A DNA stretch of 64,000 bases from PALSA-693 sp963702305 (GTDB taxonomy: Bacteria; Actinomycetota; Acidimicrobiia; Acidimicrobiales; Palsa-688), in NCBI GenBank assembly GCA_963702305.1, contig CAVPBX010000001.1, positions 1 through 64,000 of the forward strand, written 5' to 3'. A program made the translations under genes and the position numbers. The first letter of the stretch is position 1. Each line of letters starts with the position of its first letter. Positions 1-8,186 of the stretch are shown piece after piece. The notes beneath the pieces are model-generated. The model had not been told where the DNA came from. It saw only the letters and a list, made by a program, of their open reading frames with translations, and searched no databases.

Positions 1-213
1 AAAGGGCCGAGAAATGCCTCACTGGCCGCGAGTAGGTAGGCGTACCGGGGTTGGGAGCGGATCGGAAATCGGGGACAGCTTGAGCTAACGCTTGGGCCGC
101 AAGCTGAGGGCGTCGGAGTTTCTGGATCGCACTGACCAAGAATACGACACTGAGGGTTGCCGCTGTCTCAGAAGCAAAGAGGTGGCCGGGTGACACAGTT
201 GTCGGTGCTACGC

Positions 214-814
214 CTAAGAGTGCGCTGCCACGATGAGCAGCGTAGTGTCGCCAGTGATTTGATTCACGCGGGCAGTAGCCGCAACCGCTTCACCGTCACT
301 CATCCCACTCGAGTCGACGGGGGACATGTCAGAGCGTCGTAGGTGGGTTGACGAGCTGATCGGCACCCTTCCTGCGGGAAGCACAACCGCTGGAGTCGGA
401 TGCATACTCCATTGACCTTCGACAATCTGATAAATAATTTGCACGTTCGAAGCGTCGAGCCGTCCAGCCTCTGCTGTTCCCGCGCAGACGAGCCGATCAC
501 CAATTCGGACTGGCGTCGGACCATGAAGAGCTGACGTGACTCCCGGCCCATTGATCGACACGCCCACATAAGCCTCTAAGTCTGGACTGGACGATGTTCG
601 GGTTACGAGGAGGTGAGCGGAGTCTGCCGTGTCAACCGTGCCGACGGCATAGTCAGACAACAAGGCTTTTGAAATTCGTAGGCCCGGGAGCGAGGGAGGA
701 AGCTCTCGCAACGCCGGTCGGGCCAGCCGTTGCAACGGCCGCCGCCGCGCCTGCCACTGCCCCCGCTCGGCCGAGAAATCGGCGACGCGACATGCCCGGC
801 GTATTCTGCGCCAT
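214..814 (-). pseudogene. Tat-exported protein, frameshifted
   Basis: The ATG at 812-814 follows a strong ribosome site (GGGAGGG, about 6 nt upstream). It opens a twin-arginine signal: SRRRFLG, then an Ala/Gly-rich hydrophobic stretch ending GVARA. After about 50 codons this frame meets a stop at 653-655. A second frame continues as a soluble 150-residue domain to 214. Removing one base from the AAAA run near 668-672 (read on the minus strand) joins the two frames through FKALLSDYAVG. The joined protein would be about 200 residues and lie outside the membrane. I do not recognise the mature domain. It is either a real frameshift mutation or an error in a homopolymer. Confidence 0.6.
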
Positions 815-1140
815 TGTCCACCCTCCCACGCCAATCCGTTTTTCCTGAAACCCAGGACCTCCCGCGAAGCCCCGCACCGCACCTACTCTCCCAGTTGGAA
901 GATTAGCATTGCTTGGTGTGCAAGTCAACGACGCGAGGCACCAGTCGGAACGCGTACAGGAAACGGACAAATCGGCGCCACTAGCCTGTAATCGTGATGG
1001 TCCTCGCAATCCGGCTTACGCGCAGGACAGACTGGACGTCTTGATGACACGCCCGTAACACACGCCGTTAAGGAGACGTAAAACCACGGCTTGCCAACGA
1101 CTGACGTGCTGTACGGCAAGACGAGGAACGGGAGGAAGAT
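815..1140. other. Divergent intergenic region
   Basis: This spacer lies between the minus-strand Tat protein gene and the plus-strand sulfotransferase. It must hold both promoters. I see no convincing -35/-10 pair, palindrome or RNA gene, apart from the ribosome sites next to each start. Positions 1-213, before the end of the Tat gene, also show nothing I can support. Confidence 0.4.
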
Positions 1141-2490
1141 GTGGCCTTTGCGTCGGATGACGAGGGCGGCGACACTGCTGGTCCTCCGGCAAGCCATGGT
1201 TCCGTTCTGACCGACCTTCAAACAGCCCAGGCGGACAGAAATCAATCAGCCGTACTGCGGAACCTCTTAGGGGGTAATACAGACGAGGATAGTCCCATCT
1301 TCATACTTGCGCCGGCACGCTCCGGATCGACATTGCTGCGGGTGATGCTAGATACCCACCCCAAGATTGCTTGTGCGGCTGAGACGGATCTAGTGAATGC
1401 AATACGTAGCCTCGAGGTGATGTGGCGCTCTGCCACGCGGGTGGACTATCCAAGGCCATTGCCCGATAATGCAAGAGCCGCGATTCGGAGTGCAGTGATC
1501 TCTCCTCTTCAATACGCAAGCGCCCACGATGGAAAGACTCGCTGGTGTGACAAGTCAATATCGAATATCGATGGGATCCGTTCGCTGATCGAGTACTTCC
1601 CGACCGCCCGGCTGATCTGCCTATATCGGCATCCTATGGACATGATAGCGTCGGGTATAGAGGCCTCGAAATGGGGATTCGGTCGCTATGGGTTCGAGCC
1701 GTATGTACGTAGCTCGCCAGAGAATGTCGTTCAAGCGCTAGCGATGTATTGGCTCGAGAAGTGCTCCGCGATTCGTCGGATAGAAGATGTTCACGAGGGT
1801 AGCTGTTATCGGATCTACTACGAGGCTCTCGTATCCGGTCCAGAAGTCACTCTTCGCCAACTCTGTGATTTTCTGAGTGTTGGGTGGGACGATGCAATGC
1901 TCGCCCCGAGGCTCGGCGACACCAAATATATCGGGCACGGGGACTACAAGGTGCACTACACGGAGTCTGTCCAGACGAGTTCGGTCGGACGAGGGTCGGA
2001 GGTGCCAGTAGATCGTATATCGCCGATGCTCGTCGGTGCACTCAACGAGCTGCTCGCAGAATTGAAATATCCCCCCATCTTCCCCGACTGGAACGCCGGT
2101 AACAACCCCTTCCAGGCCAAATCTGGAAGCAGAGTACGCGACAAGACATCAGCGAACAGTGTTATTTCATTGTTGGAGCAATCGTTGAAGCAGGGCGCCA
2201 GTGGCGCTGGATCTTGGCGGCTGATCATCGAGGGGCAAGACCTTACCCAAATAGAAGTCGTAGTCGACTTCGCGGACTGCCAAGTCAAACAGGCGAGCGG
2301 AGTGGTTGCACCTACATACGCGATTGCTACTAAGGTCACAGATCTGCTTGCGATCGCGGGAGGAGAGAATGTAGCGAGTGTTATTCGGCGGGGCGGATTA
2401 CGAATAGCGAAGCAAGGGACTCTCATAACAGAAACGGAGATCCAAGAGGTGGCAATACGGCTTGCCGCATTGCTTCGCTCCAACGCATAA
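1141..2490 (+). CDS. Sulfotransferase family protein with C-terminal SCP2-like region
   Basis: 449 residues. GTG start with GGGAGGA six bases upstream. Residues about 53-67 carry the 5'-phosphosulfate loop of PAPS-dependent sulfotransferases (APARSGSTLL). A second motif, LYRHPMDMIAS at about 161-171, fits the 3'-phosphate binding segment. The enzyme would move sulfate from PAPS to an unknown acceptor. Residues about 335-449 are beyond the usual domain and resemble an SCP2/sterol-carrier fold (alternating strands, then IRRGGLRIAKQGTLI); this is my inference. Codon choice is less GC-biased than in the genes after 8 kb, which suggests transfer. It stands alone, between a divergent Tat protein and a convergent sigma operon. 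Confidence 0.75.
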   Translation: MAFASDDEGGDTAGPPASHGSVLTDLQTAQADRNQSAVLRNLLGGNTDEDSPIFILAPARSGSTLLRVMLDTHPKIACAAETDLVNAIRSLEVMWRSATRVDYPRPLPDNARAAIRSAVISPLQYASAHDGKTRWCDKSISNIDGIRSLIEYFPTARLICLYRHPMDMIASGIEASKWGFGRYGFEPYVRSSPENVVQALAMYWLEKCSAIRRIEDVHEGSCYRIYYEALVSGPEVTLRQLCDFLSVGWDDAMLAPRLGDTKYIGHGDYKVHYTESVQTSSVGRGSEVPVDRISPMLVGALNELLAELKYPPIFPDWNAGNNPFQAKSGSRVRDKTSANSVISLLEQSLKQGASGAGSWRLIIEGQDLTQIEVVVDFADCQVKQASGVVAPTYAIATKVTDLLAIAGGENVASVIRRGGLRIAKQGTLITETEIQEVAIRLAALLRSNA

Positions 2491-2627
2491 TGCATCTTGC
2501 GGTGTCCTTCGAGATCGGCCGGTCCGGGATGGCGAGGAACGATGGTTACGTTACCGTCCGGAGGAGAACTCGATCGGCTCCAACGACCGGATGGTTGCTT
2601 GGGCTGCCGGGCTGCTCAGAGTCACAC

Positions 2628-4091
2628 TCAAGATTGGGAGCCTAGGTGAACCTGCACCTGGCTGCCGCGCCGAAGTAAGGCTTCACCAGGGGGTTCCTGA
2701 GCCACCACTTTTACGGTCGGGCTAGTGGCGTACGCGTTCGGAGCAATCGAAATACGTAGGCCGAGGCTCGCAAGCGCACCGCGAGCGTTCGTAAGGCTCA
2801 AGCCGAGGACATTGGGAACCGCGACGAGGGGAACCGTCGTCGGTTCGCCAAGACCAGGAGGACGTTCAAGGGCGACCAGGGAGTATCCGCCAGCTACGGG
2901 GAGCACCCGAGCCTGCACATCTCCTCGCCGGACTCCATCCACGGGGCCGGAGAGACCACCGAAGAAGAGCCATTCGCCCGACGGCGACCAACTCGCGTAG
3001 CCGTAGCTCTCGCCGAGCCCGACATCGGAGCCTTTCACCACCTCTACTGCCAGGGTGTGCATGTCGATGATTGCGACCTTGGCCTCGGGGCCGAGAACTG
3101 ACGTCTCGCTGATGAAGGCCGCGAGCTGTGACCCATCGGGTGAGAAAGCGCCACCACCGTCGAAGCCTGTATCTCCGGAAAGAGTGCCCACGCTCGGAGG
3201 AGAGATCCGCGTTGTCGCCCCGGTTCTGGAGTCCGTCAGCTCCAGTGAGCACCGGCCGGTGCTTGGGCAGCTGGTTAGAGCTAGGGTCGATGATGACGCG
3301 CCAGCGGAGGTATAGGTGTCGATCAATCTGGCAAACGAGCCGATCTGGCGGATCTGACCGGTGGGCGGGTTCCAGTCAGCAAGTTGGTGAGTGGCCGCGG
3401 TCGTCGTCTTTTCGACGAGTACCCCGTCGACTGTGGCCCGAGCCGGGGATGTCAATTCGTACCCGTGTGGGATCGTCCATGGTCCCCCGGTGAGATGGCC
3501 CTGCGAGCTTTCCTGCTCGAGTTGATCGCCGATCACGATCAAGAGGCTCTTGTTGTCGGCGGTGGGTAATACTCGGCTGCCAGGGCCGAGAGCCGTCAAG
3601 GTGGTTTTACCAGGGACGTACATATACACCCGATCGTCTTGCGCTGTAAACGCCCGATTCCCGATTCGTACGAAAGGACAGGTACCACACCACGTCCCGG
3701 CGAGGCCGCTCGGCCCGATCGACGTCGTATTGCCTGTATTGGGATCAGCCAGCCGTGGGCCGCCACCTTGCGCGGGTTGCGGCTCAGTACCGGCGACGTC
3801 CCCTTCGATCCACAGTAGCTGGGCGCTGATCGGAGAAGTGCTATTGGCGGCCGATGGAGAGGCAGCGACCCGTACAGTTGTCCCGTGGTGTTCGGTGAGG
3901 CGCGCCACGAGCACGCCCATGCTTGCAACCGCGAGAACTGCCGTCACCGCCGCGCCAGCCATCCGGCGTCGACGCCGCCGGATTACACCTCGGACGGCCG
4001 TTACGACGTGGTCCGCATCATGAGCTGGATGTCGAGCCGAGATGCGAATCAAACGCTCCCGTATCACTGTGTCTGTATCAGGGGAACTCAT
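2628..4091 (-). CDS. Membrane-anchored beta-propeller/PASTA protein, probable partner of the ECF sigma factor
   Basis: 487 residues. A short cytoplasmic arginine-rich N-terminus (residues 1-43) precedes one membrane helix (about 44-65). Outside lies a region with TolB/WD40-type repeats (FSPDGSQLAAF, SWSPSGEWLFFGG) and a C-terminal PASTA domain at about 418-485 (VPNVLGLSLTNARGAL). The start overlaps the end of the sigma factor gene by ATGA, so the two are translated together. By position and topology it is likely the membrane regulator of that sigma factor. However, the cytoplasmic part lacks an obvious zinc-binding anti-sigma HxxxCxxC motif. PASTA domains bind peptidoglycan fragments or muropeptides, so cell-wall sensing is possible; this is inference. 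Confidence 0.7.
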   Translation of the reverse strand: MSSPDTDTVIRERLIRISARHPAHDADHVVTAVRGVIRRRRRRMAGAAVTAVLAVASMGVLVARLTEHHGTTVRVAASPSAANSTSPISAQLLWIEGDVAGTEPQPAQGGGPRLADPNTGNTTSIGPSGLAGTWCGTCPFVRIGNRAFTAQDDRVYMYVPGKTTLTALGPGSRVLPTADNKSLLIVIGDQLEQESSQGHLTGGPWTIPHGYELTSPARATVDGVLVEKTTTAATHQLADWNPPTGQIRQIGSFARLIDTYTSAGASSSTLALTSCPSTGRCSLELTDSRTGATTRISPPSVGTLSGDTGFDGGGAFSPDGSQLAAFISETSVLGPEAKVAIIDMHTLAVEVVKGSDVGLGESYGYASWSPSGEWLFFGGLSGPVDGVRRGDVQARVLPVAGGYSLVALERPPGLGEPTTVPLVAVPNVLGLSLTNARGALASLGLRISIAPNAYATSPTVKVVAQEPPGEALLRRGSQVQVHLGSQS

Positions 4092-4633
4092 GATTTGACC
4101 TCCTCGGACTGGCCAACGGAGAGCGCCGTGGCGAGAGCGTGGCGCGCGTGGAACAGTGCGTTCTTGACGCCACCCTCGCTCAATCCAACTAGGGCGGCGA
4201 TGTCGGCGACGGGAAGGTCCATTAGGTAATGGAGAACCGCGACCTCGCGCTGGCGATGGGGAAGTCGCCGAAGCGCTCTCATTAAATCGACATCCTCGAC
4301 GCGATCCTCACTTGCCAATGTCGTTGTCTCCATGAGTGGTATTTCTCGGCGGAGCTTGCGCCATCGTGATCTAGTCAGGTTGAGCGCGACCGTGAGCACC
4401 CACCGCTCCAGATCGTCGACACCGCCCCGTTCCCATGCCCTGGCGAGCGCCTCGTGGACGGCGTCCTCAGCTGCAGCCCTCGACCCGGCCGACAAGGCCA
4501 CGACGGCCAAGATCGACCGGTAAGGACCCGAAATGAACCGACGCAGCTCGGACTCGGACGGGGCCATCCGCACAAGGGTAGGACGCACGAGGACCGAGAA
4601 AGGTTTGATCCGCGGCAACCGGGCGAAGTACAT
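4088..4633 (-). CDS. ECF-type RNA polymerase sigma factor (SigE/sigma-70 family)
   Basis: 181 residues, the usual ECF size. Region 2 spans about residues 40-95 (AAEDAVHEALARAWERG, then ERWVLTVALNLTRSRWR). Region 4 spans about 115-170 (LRRLPHRQREVAVLHYL, then the helix-turn-helix VADIAALVGLSEGGVKNAL). It directs RNA polymerase to a private promoter set. Start: the ATG at 4631-4633 has AAGGG a few bases upstream; an alternative ATG lies at 4565-4567, nearer the conserved domain, but with no clear ribosome site. The stop overlaps the next start (ATGA), linking it to the membrane PASTA protein. Confidence 0.88.
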   Translation of the reverse strand: MYFARLPRIKPFSVLVRPTLVRMAPSESELRRFISGPYRSILAVVALSAGSRAAAEDAVHEALARAWERGGVDDLERWVLTVALNLTRSRWRKLRREIPLMETTTLASEDRVEDVDLMRALRRLPHRQREVAVLHYLMDLPVADIAALVGLSEGGVKNALFHARHALATALSVGQSEEVKS

Positions 4634-5609
4634 CTGCCCTTACCCGAAGCCAGTTGCTCACACGGAGGACTGACTCACGCGGCCGAGCGAGGAGCGAAGG
4701 CGAGAGGCCCTTGGGCGGCGCTGACAGGCGCAAGCAGGTGGGTCACGTTTGATAGCCGTGGGTTAGTGCTGTCGGATCGGCGTCCTTTTGACCACGCCCT
4801 GGCGAGGGGCTTGGTCGTGGGGGTTGGAGGTACGTGGCAGGGGCAGGCACGCTGAGTTCGGGCAGGCTTCGGGTGCGCGGAATGACGCCGTGGCGGAAGA
4901 TGATGGGCCCGGACAACCGCCGGTCGTTGGTCGGAACGGGTAGCTGTAAGCGATGCGTTAGATGCGACTGCGGAGGCGTAGTCATTGCAGGTGGTGGACA
5001 TCTGCCAGGGGGCCATGGATTCGGCGCGGCTCCATCTCCAACGCTCCTGAGGCCATGATCGTGGGGTCCGCGGACGGCTCGGACGCATCACCGTAGGTCA
5101 CCGGCCTGCACAGACACCACGGACGAAAGATGCAAAGCATCATTATCTGCGAGGGTACACGACAAGCTCGTCGCTACCTCTCTAACGAATCTGCTGGTCG
5201 AAGCAGATGCCGACGATGATGGAGCGGGTTGCCAGGACGACCGGAGTCGTCTGCTGGAGTCGAGAGCTAGCGGTGGTCGTCAGGCTGCGGCTCGGATGGC
5301 CCACAGTCGCTCCCCGAGACAGAAGTCCAGGTCAGGGACTTCTAAGGAGCGGGGGGTTTTGTACCGAGTCCCCCCCTGCGACTCGAATCCCCACGCCTGA
5401 ACACCCCAAGTCGCTCGCCCGCTTAATCGCCGTCTTACAGTCTCACGCTCAAGCCGGCCACGCTTGGCAAATTCGTGAGCGTCGGTTCCGTCCTCACGCG
5501 TCTTCTAGGGCGAGCCCTTTGGTGCTCAGTGTGTGGCCTCGGGCCAGGGAACCTTCAGTGTCGTATGAATTCCAGCATAGGAACCCCCTTCCTTGGTAGA
5601 GTTTCATAC
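4634..5609. other. Long region without a supported gene
   Basis: Nearly 1 kb between the sigma factor and abiEi. Open frames exist on both strands but none has a ribosome site, family resemblance or consistent codon bias. Two hairpins stand out: AGAAGTCC/GGACTTCT at 5321-5343 (8-bp stem, 7-nt loop) and GGGGGG/CCCCCC at 5351-5376. The last 50 bases hold the abiE promoter. The rest may be decayed mobile DNA, but I recognise no remnant. Confidence 0.5.
5563..5609 (+). promoter_or_regulatory. abiE promoter with inverted repeat, apparently leaderless
   Basis: An inverted repeat GTATGAA (5563-5569) and TTCATAC (5603-5609) ends directly at the abiEi start codon. Between the arms, TAGAGT at 5597-5602 fits an actinobacterial -10 hexamer and would start RNA about 7-8 bases later, at or next to the ATG at 5610. 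No Shine-Dalgarno precedes that ATG, so the mRNA is probably leaderless. AbiEi antitoxins are known to repress their own promoters by binding inverted repeats, so these arms are the likely operator. Confidence 0.6.
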
Positions 5610-6215
5610 ATGCCATCCGAGCCGGCCGTTGCCGGCCGTCTGCGACCGCTGGGTCCTGTCTTTCGAGCCCGAGAGGCACTGGGGGCGGGTGTCTCGTGGC
5701 GCGATCTCTATCAGGCCAGAGACGCTGGTGTCGTCATCGAGTTGTCGCGTGGGCTCTACCAGCTCCAGGAGTCCGCTGGCCTCGACCAGATCGACTTTGT
5801 CGCGGTCTGCGCTCGCGCGCCTCGGGGCATGGTTTGTCTGGACGCGGCGCTGGCCTACTGGGATCTCAGCGACGAGATCCCCAGATGGGTCGATCTGGCC
5901 GTCCCGTCAGGGGCGCATCGTCCCCGCATCGATCACCCGCCCACGGTTGTACATGTCTTTCAGGCGTCAACATTTCATCTTGGCAGGATCCACGTCGACG
6001 TCGGACAAGGCGCCGCTTTCGTCATCAGCGACATCGAGCGAACCGTCGTTGACTGCTTCCGAGCGCGCCAGCGCATCGGTGACGATCTGGCCGTCGCCGG
6101 ACTTCGCCGCTACCTGCGGACGCCAGGCGCCAAACCAGCCCGGGTCCTTGAGCTCGCCAGTGCTTTGCGGGTCAAGACCCCGGTCCTTCAAGCGCTACGG
6201 ATCTTGCAGGAATGA
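5610..6215 (+). CDS. abiEi: Type IV antitoxin AbiEi
   Basis: 201 residues. The N-terminal winged-helix antitoxin domain (about residues 10-60: FRAREALGAGVSWRDLYQ, then ELSRGLYQL) is followed by the C-terminal AbiEi domain with YWDLSDEIPRWVDLAVP and a DIERTVVDCFR segment typical of the family. In known AbiE systems this protein neutralises the AbiEii nucleotidyltransferase and represses the operon. I chose the ATG at 5610 because the -10 box and inverted repeat end there; upstream in-frame starts would read through the operator. Its stop overlaps the AbiEii start by four bases (ATGA), typical of a coupled toxin-antitoxin pair. Confidence 0.88.
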   Translation: MPSEPAVAGRLRPLGPVFRAREALGAGVSWRDLYQARDAGVVIELSRGLYQLQESAGLDQIDFVAVCARAPRGMVCLDAALAYWDLSDEIPRWVDLAVPSGAHRPRIDHPPTVVHVFQASTFHLGRIHVDVGQGAAFVISDIERTVVDCFRARQRIGDDLAVAGLRRYLRTPGAKPARVLELASALRVKTPVLQALRILQE

Positions 6216-7108
6216 GCCCGGTTCGTCGAGACAGCACGGCCGGGCGGGCCTATCTCGATCTGCAGGCGCTGGCTCGGCGCACGGGCCGGCCCACCCAAGA
6301 GCTACTGGTCCTCTACGTGTTGGAGCGATTCTTATACCGCCTCGCCCGCTCTGCATACCGCGACCGGCTGGTCTTGAAGGGAGGGATGCTGCTCGCCTGC
6401 CTGGACAGCCGCCGACCCACGGCGGACATCGACCTACTGGCCCAGGCCGTGGCGAACGACGTCGACATCATCGCAGGAGTGGTGACGGCGGTGCTGGCCA
6501 TCGTCGTTGACGACGGGGTGGCCTATGAACCCGACCGGCTCAGCGCGCAAGTCATCAGAGACGCAGAGCTGTACGCCGGCCTGCGGCTGGCCGTTCCGGC
6601 CCGGGTTGACAGGGCTCGGGCCGTGCTGCGCGTCGACGTCAACGTTGGCGACCCAGTCACCCCGGCACCGGTGCAGGTGGAGTATCCAGGCCTGCTGGAA
6701 GGACCCTTCCGACTCCTCGGATACCCGCTGGCTACCGTGCTGGCCGAGAAGGTGGTCACCATGATCGACCGCGGTGTGGCCACCACCCGTGAACGCGACT
6801 TCGCCGACGTCTTGCTCCTGGCCCGACGCCACCCAATCGCTGCGACAGAGTTGCTCGCAGCCATGAGCGCTACGGGCGATCACCGGGGCAGCGCGCTGCA
6901 TCCGCTGGCCGACTACCTCGAACCGCTGGGGACGGCTCGCCAAGCGTCCTGGCTGGCATACCTGACTCGCAGTGGTTTGGCCGACCTCGTGCCGACTGTT
7001 TACGCCGACGCGATCAATGAAGTGGCGGAGTTCGTCGACCCACTATTGAGTGGTGCCGTCACCAACGGCACATGGGACCCGGTCACCCAGAGTTGGAGCG
7101 GATCGTGA
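6212..7108 (+). CDS. abiEii: Type IV toxin AbiEii, nucleotidyltransferase
   Basis: 298 residues. The nucleotidyltransferase core is at about residues 48-75: LVLKGGMLLACLDSRRPTADIDLL, containing the KGG and the DxD metal-binding pair (ADIDL). A Lys-containing segment AEKVVTMIDRG and RERDFADVLLL follow, as in AbiEii/MenT-type toxins. Characterised relatives block growth by transferring nucleotides to targets such as tRNA acceptor ends, causing abortive phage infection or growth arrest; the target here is unknown. It is translationally coupled to abiEi. All key residues seem present, so it is probably active. Position next to a tRNA remnant fits a mobile defence island. Confidence 0.88.
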   Translation: MSPVRRDSTAGRAYLDLQALARRTGRPTQELLVLYVLERFLYRLARSAYRDRLVLKGGMLLACLDSRRPTADIDLLAQAVANDVDIIAGVVTAVLAIVVDDGVAYEPDRLSAQVIRDAELYAGLRLAVPARVDRARAVLRVDVNVGDPVTPAPVQVEYPGLLEGPFRLLGYPLATVLAEKVVTMIDRGVATTRERDFADVLLLARRHPIAATELLAAMSATGDHRGSALHPLADYLEPLGTARQASWLAYLTRSGLADLVPTVYADAINEVAEFVDPLLSGAVTNGTWDPVTQSWSGS

Positions 7109-7219
7109 TCCAAGATCCCACGGTGCCCAGCCCGGCCCCCAGGATGCTCCACATCAGTCCGTTGCGCGGCCGAGGCGTTCACGGTGACTCGAACGGGAGG
7201 CACCGTGATGCTGCAACAC

Positions 7220-7260
7220 GATCCCGCGAAAATCCCGCGGGATCCCGCGAAAATCCCGCG
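7220..7260. repeat. Tandem 21-bp repeat with internal palindromes
   Basis: GATCCCGCGAAAATCCCGCG occurs at 7220-7239 and again exactly at 7241-7260, one base apart. The junction forms the palindrome ATCCCGCGGGAT. It lies just after abiEii and before the tRNA-Cys remnant; it could be a recombination or protein-binding site. Confidence 0.8.
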
Positions 7261-7388
7261 ACCGGAGCCGTCCGCCATTGTCCGTCGCCGTCCGCACGTT
7301 GCGTCGGACTACTCATCTGACCAGCACTTTTGGTCGTCGGCGGTCGGTCACGGTCACCAGTGGTCAAAGAGCGGAAAATGGGCCGAGA

Positions 7389-7434
7389 AGGGCCTGCAAA
7401 GCCCTGTACAGCGGTTCGATTCCGCTCGCCGCCT
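7389..7434 (+). tRNA. tRNA-Cys(GCA) 3' fragment, probable att remnant
   Basis: The 3' half of a tRNA-Cys is intact: anticodon arm AGGGC-CTGCAAA-GCCCT (7389-7405, anticodon GCA), T-arm AGCGG-TTCGATT-CCGCT (7410-7426), acceptor 3' strand CGCCGCC and the U73 discriminator typical of tRNA-Cys. Upstream there is no matching 5' acceptor strand and only part of a D-arm (GGGCCGAGA). A terminator follows. A fragment running from the anticodon arm to the 3' end is what integration at a tRNA gene leaves at the far end of an island. It cannot fold as a complete tRNA. Confidence 0.72.
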
Positions 7435-7442
7435 CTCGAGCT

Positions 7443-7478
7443 CCTGACGGGTATAGTGCCTGGTCAGGGGCCGTTTTT
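7443..7478 (+). terminator. Rho-independent terminator after the tRNA-Cys fragment
   Basis: The stem CCTGAC (7443-7448) with GTCAGG (7463-7468) is followed by GGCC and TTTTT (7474-7478). It sits just after the tRNA fragment and is probably the original tRNA gene terminator. Confidence 0.6.
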
Positions 7479-7719
7479 GGTTTTACCGGCAGTGACCGGG
7501 ACATGCCCGTGTATCGGGCGAGCCATGAGGTCGTTCTGGGCGCTGCTTCGGCATTCGACTCCTCGACGAGAGGGAGCGCCCGAGTAACCGCGGCGCGGTT
7601 CGAATATGAGTAACCCGTTCGCCAATATGGGTGGTATCCACCGATGCGGCGACGGCGGAGCGATGGCCTAATGGCATCGACGGATTGCACAGGCGGTCCG
7701 CATAACCAAGGAGTCACAA

Positions 7720-7986
7720 ATGCGTCGCATCGTCCTCTCGCTCTCGAGCATCCTTGCAATGGCAGTTGCCTATCTCACCGCAGCCCCCGCCGCCTTCGCG
7801 ATGAGGCTCACACCGCCGTCGGGCGGCGCTACGTCCGTGACGGCCTCGAATGTCGCCCACCACGCCGGTCTCGCTTGGTGGGAGATCTCGTTGATCGTCG
7901 TGGCCGCTGTGCTCCTGGCGATCACGGTCCTCGCAACGGCCATCCGGTCGTCCCGCCGCTCCGTGCCGACAGCCGCCGTCGGCTGA
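7720..7986 (+). CDS. Small secreted or membrane protein
   Basis: 88 residues. AAGGAG lies eight bases before the ATG. An N-terminal signal peptide (residues 1-27: MRRIVLSLSSILAMAVAYL, ending AAFA) is followed by a short polar stretch and a membrane helix at about 50-72 (WWEISLIVVAAVLLAITVLAT) with a positive tail. The likely product is a short protein exported and held in the membrane by its C-terminal helix. I know of no family. It stands alone. Confidence 0.65.
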   Translation: MRRIVLSLSSILAMAVAYLTAAPAAFAMRLTPPSGGATSVTASNVAHHAGLAWWEISLIVVAAVLLAITVLATAIRSSRRSVPTAAVG

Positions 7987-8186
7987 GACTGTCCCGCGAT
8001 GGCGATCGAACCGGGGGCAGGCGCTCCTTGCCTTCCCCCCGGCCGGCGCGTCACCGGTCCCGAACAGCAGATAGCCGAAACGTAGGCAACCCAAAGATGG
8101 GCAACTCTGCCTATGTCCGACTGGCCGGCGTGTCCGTATCGTCAAGATGTCACCGTCAGTAACGAGTCGAGCAGATGGGAGATGAC

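Larger units (their letters stand above)
7109..7719. other. Intergenic region holding repeats, a tRNA-Cys fragment and a terminator
   Basis: This gap holds no supported protein gene. It contains a 21-bp tandem duplication (7220-7260), a tRNA-Cys 3' fragment (7389-7434) and a terminator (7443-7478), listed separately. The final 20 bases carry AAGGAG for the next gene. Confidence 0.6.

Noticed and set aside
4675..5091. 138-codon minus-strand frame before abiE
   Set aside because: No ribosome site, low-complexity Pro/Arg/Ser composition and no family resemblance.
5377..5400. Possible tRNA T-arm (CGACTCGAATCC)
   Set aside because: The flanking bases do not pair as a T-stem on either strand, and no anticodon arm or acceptor stem fits.
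7220..7260. CRISPR array
   Set aside because: Only two units one base apart, with no spacers or cas genes. No other array was seen anywhere in the window.
7339..7434. Complete tRNA-Cys beginning at GGCGGTC (7339)
   Set aside because: The distance to the anticodon loop is about 20 bases too long and the acceptor pairing is imperfect; only the 3' part qualifies.
7655..7701. tRNA-like hairpin GCGGA...TCCGC
   Set aside because: Only five pairs close it, no T-loop or anticodon loop is present and the next gene's ribosome site overlaps the end.
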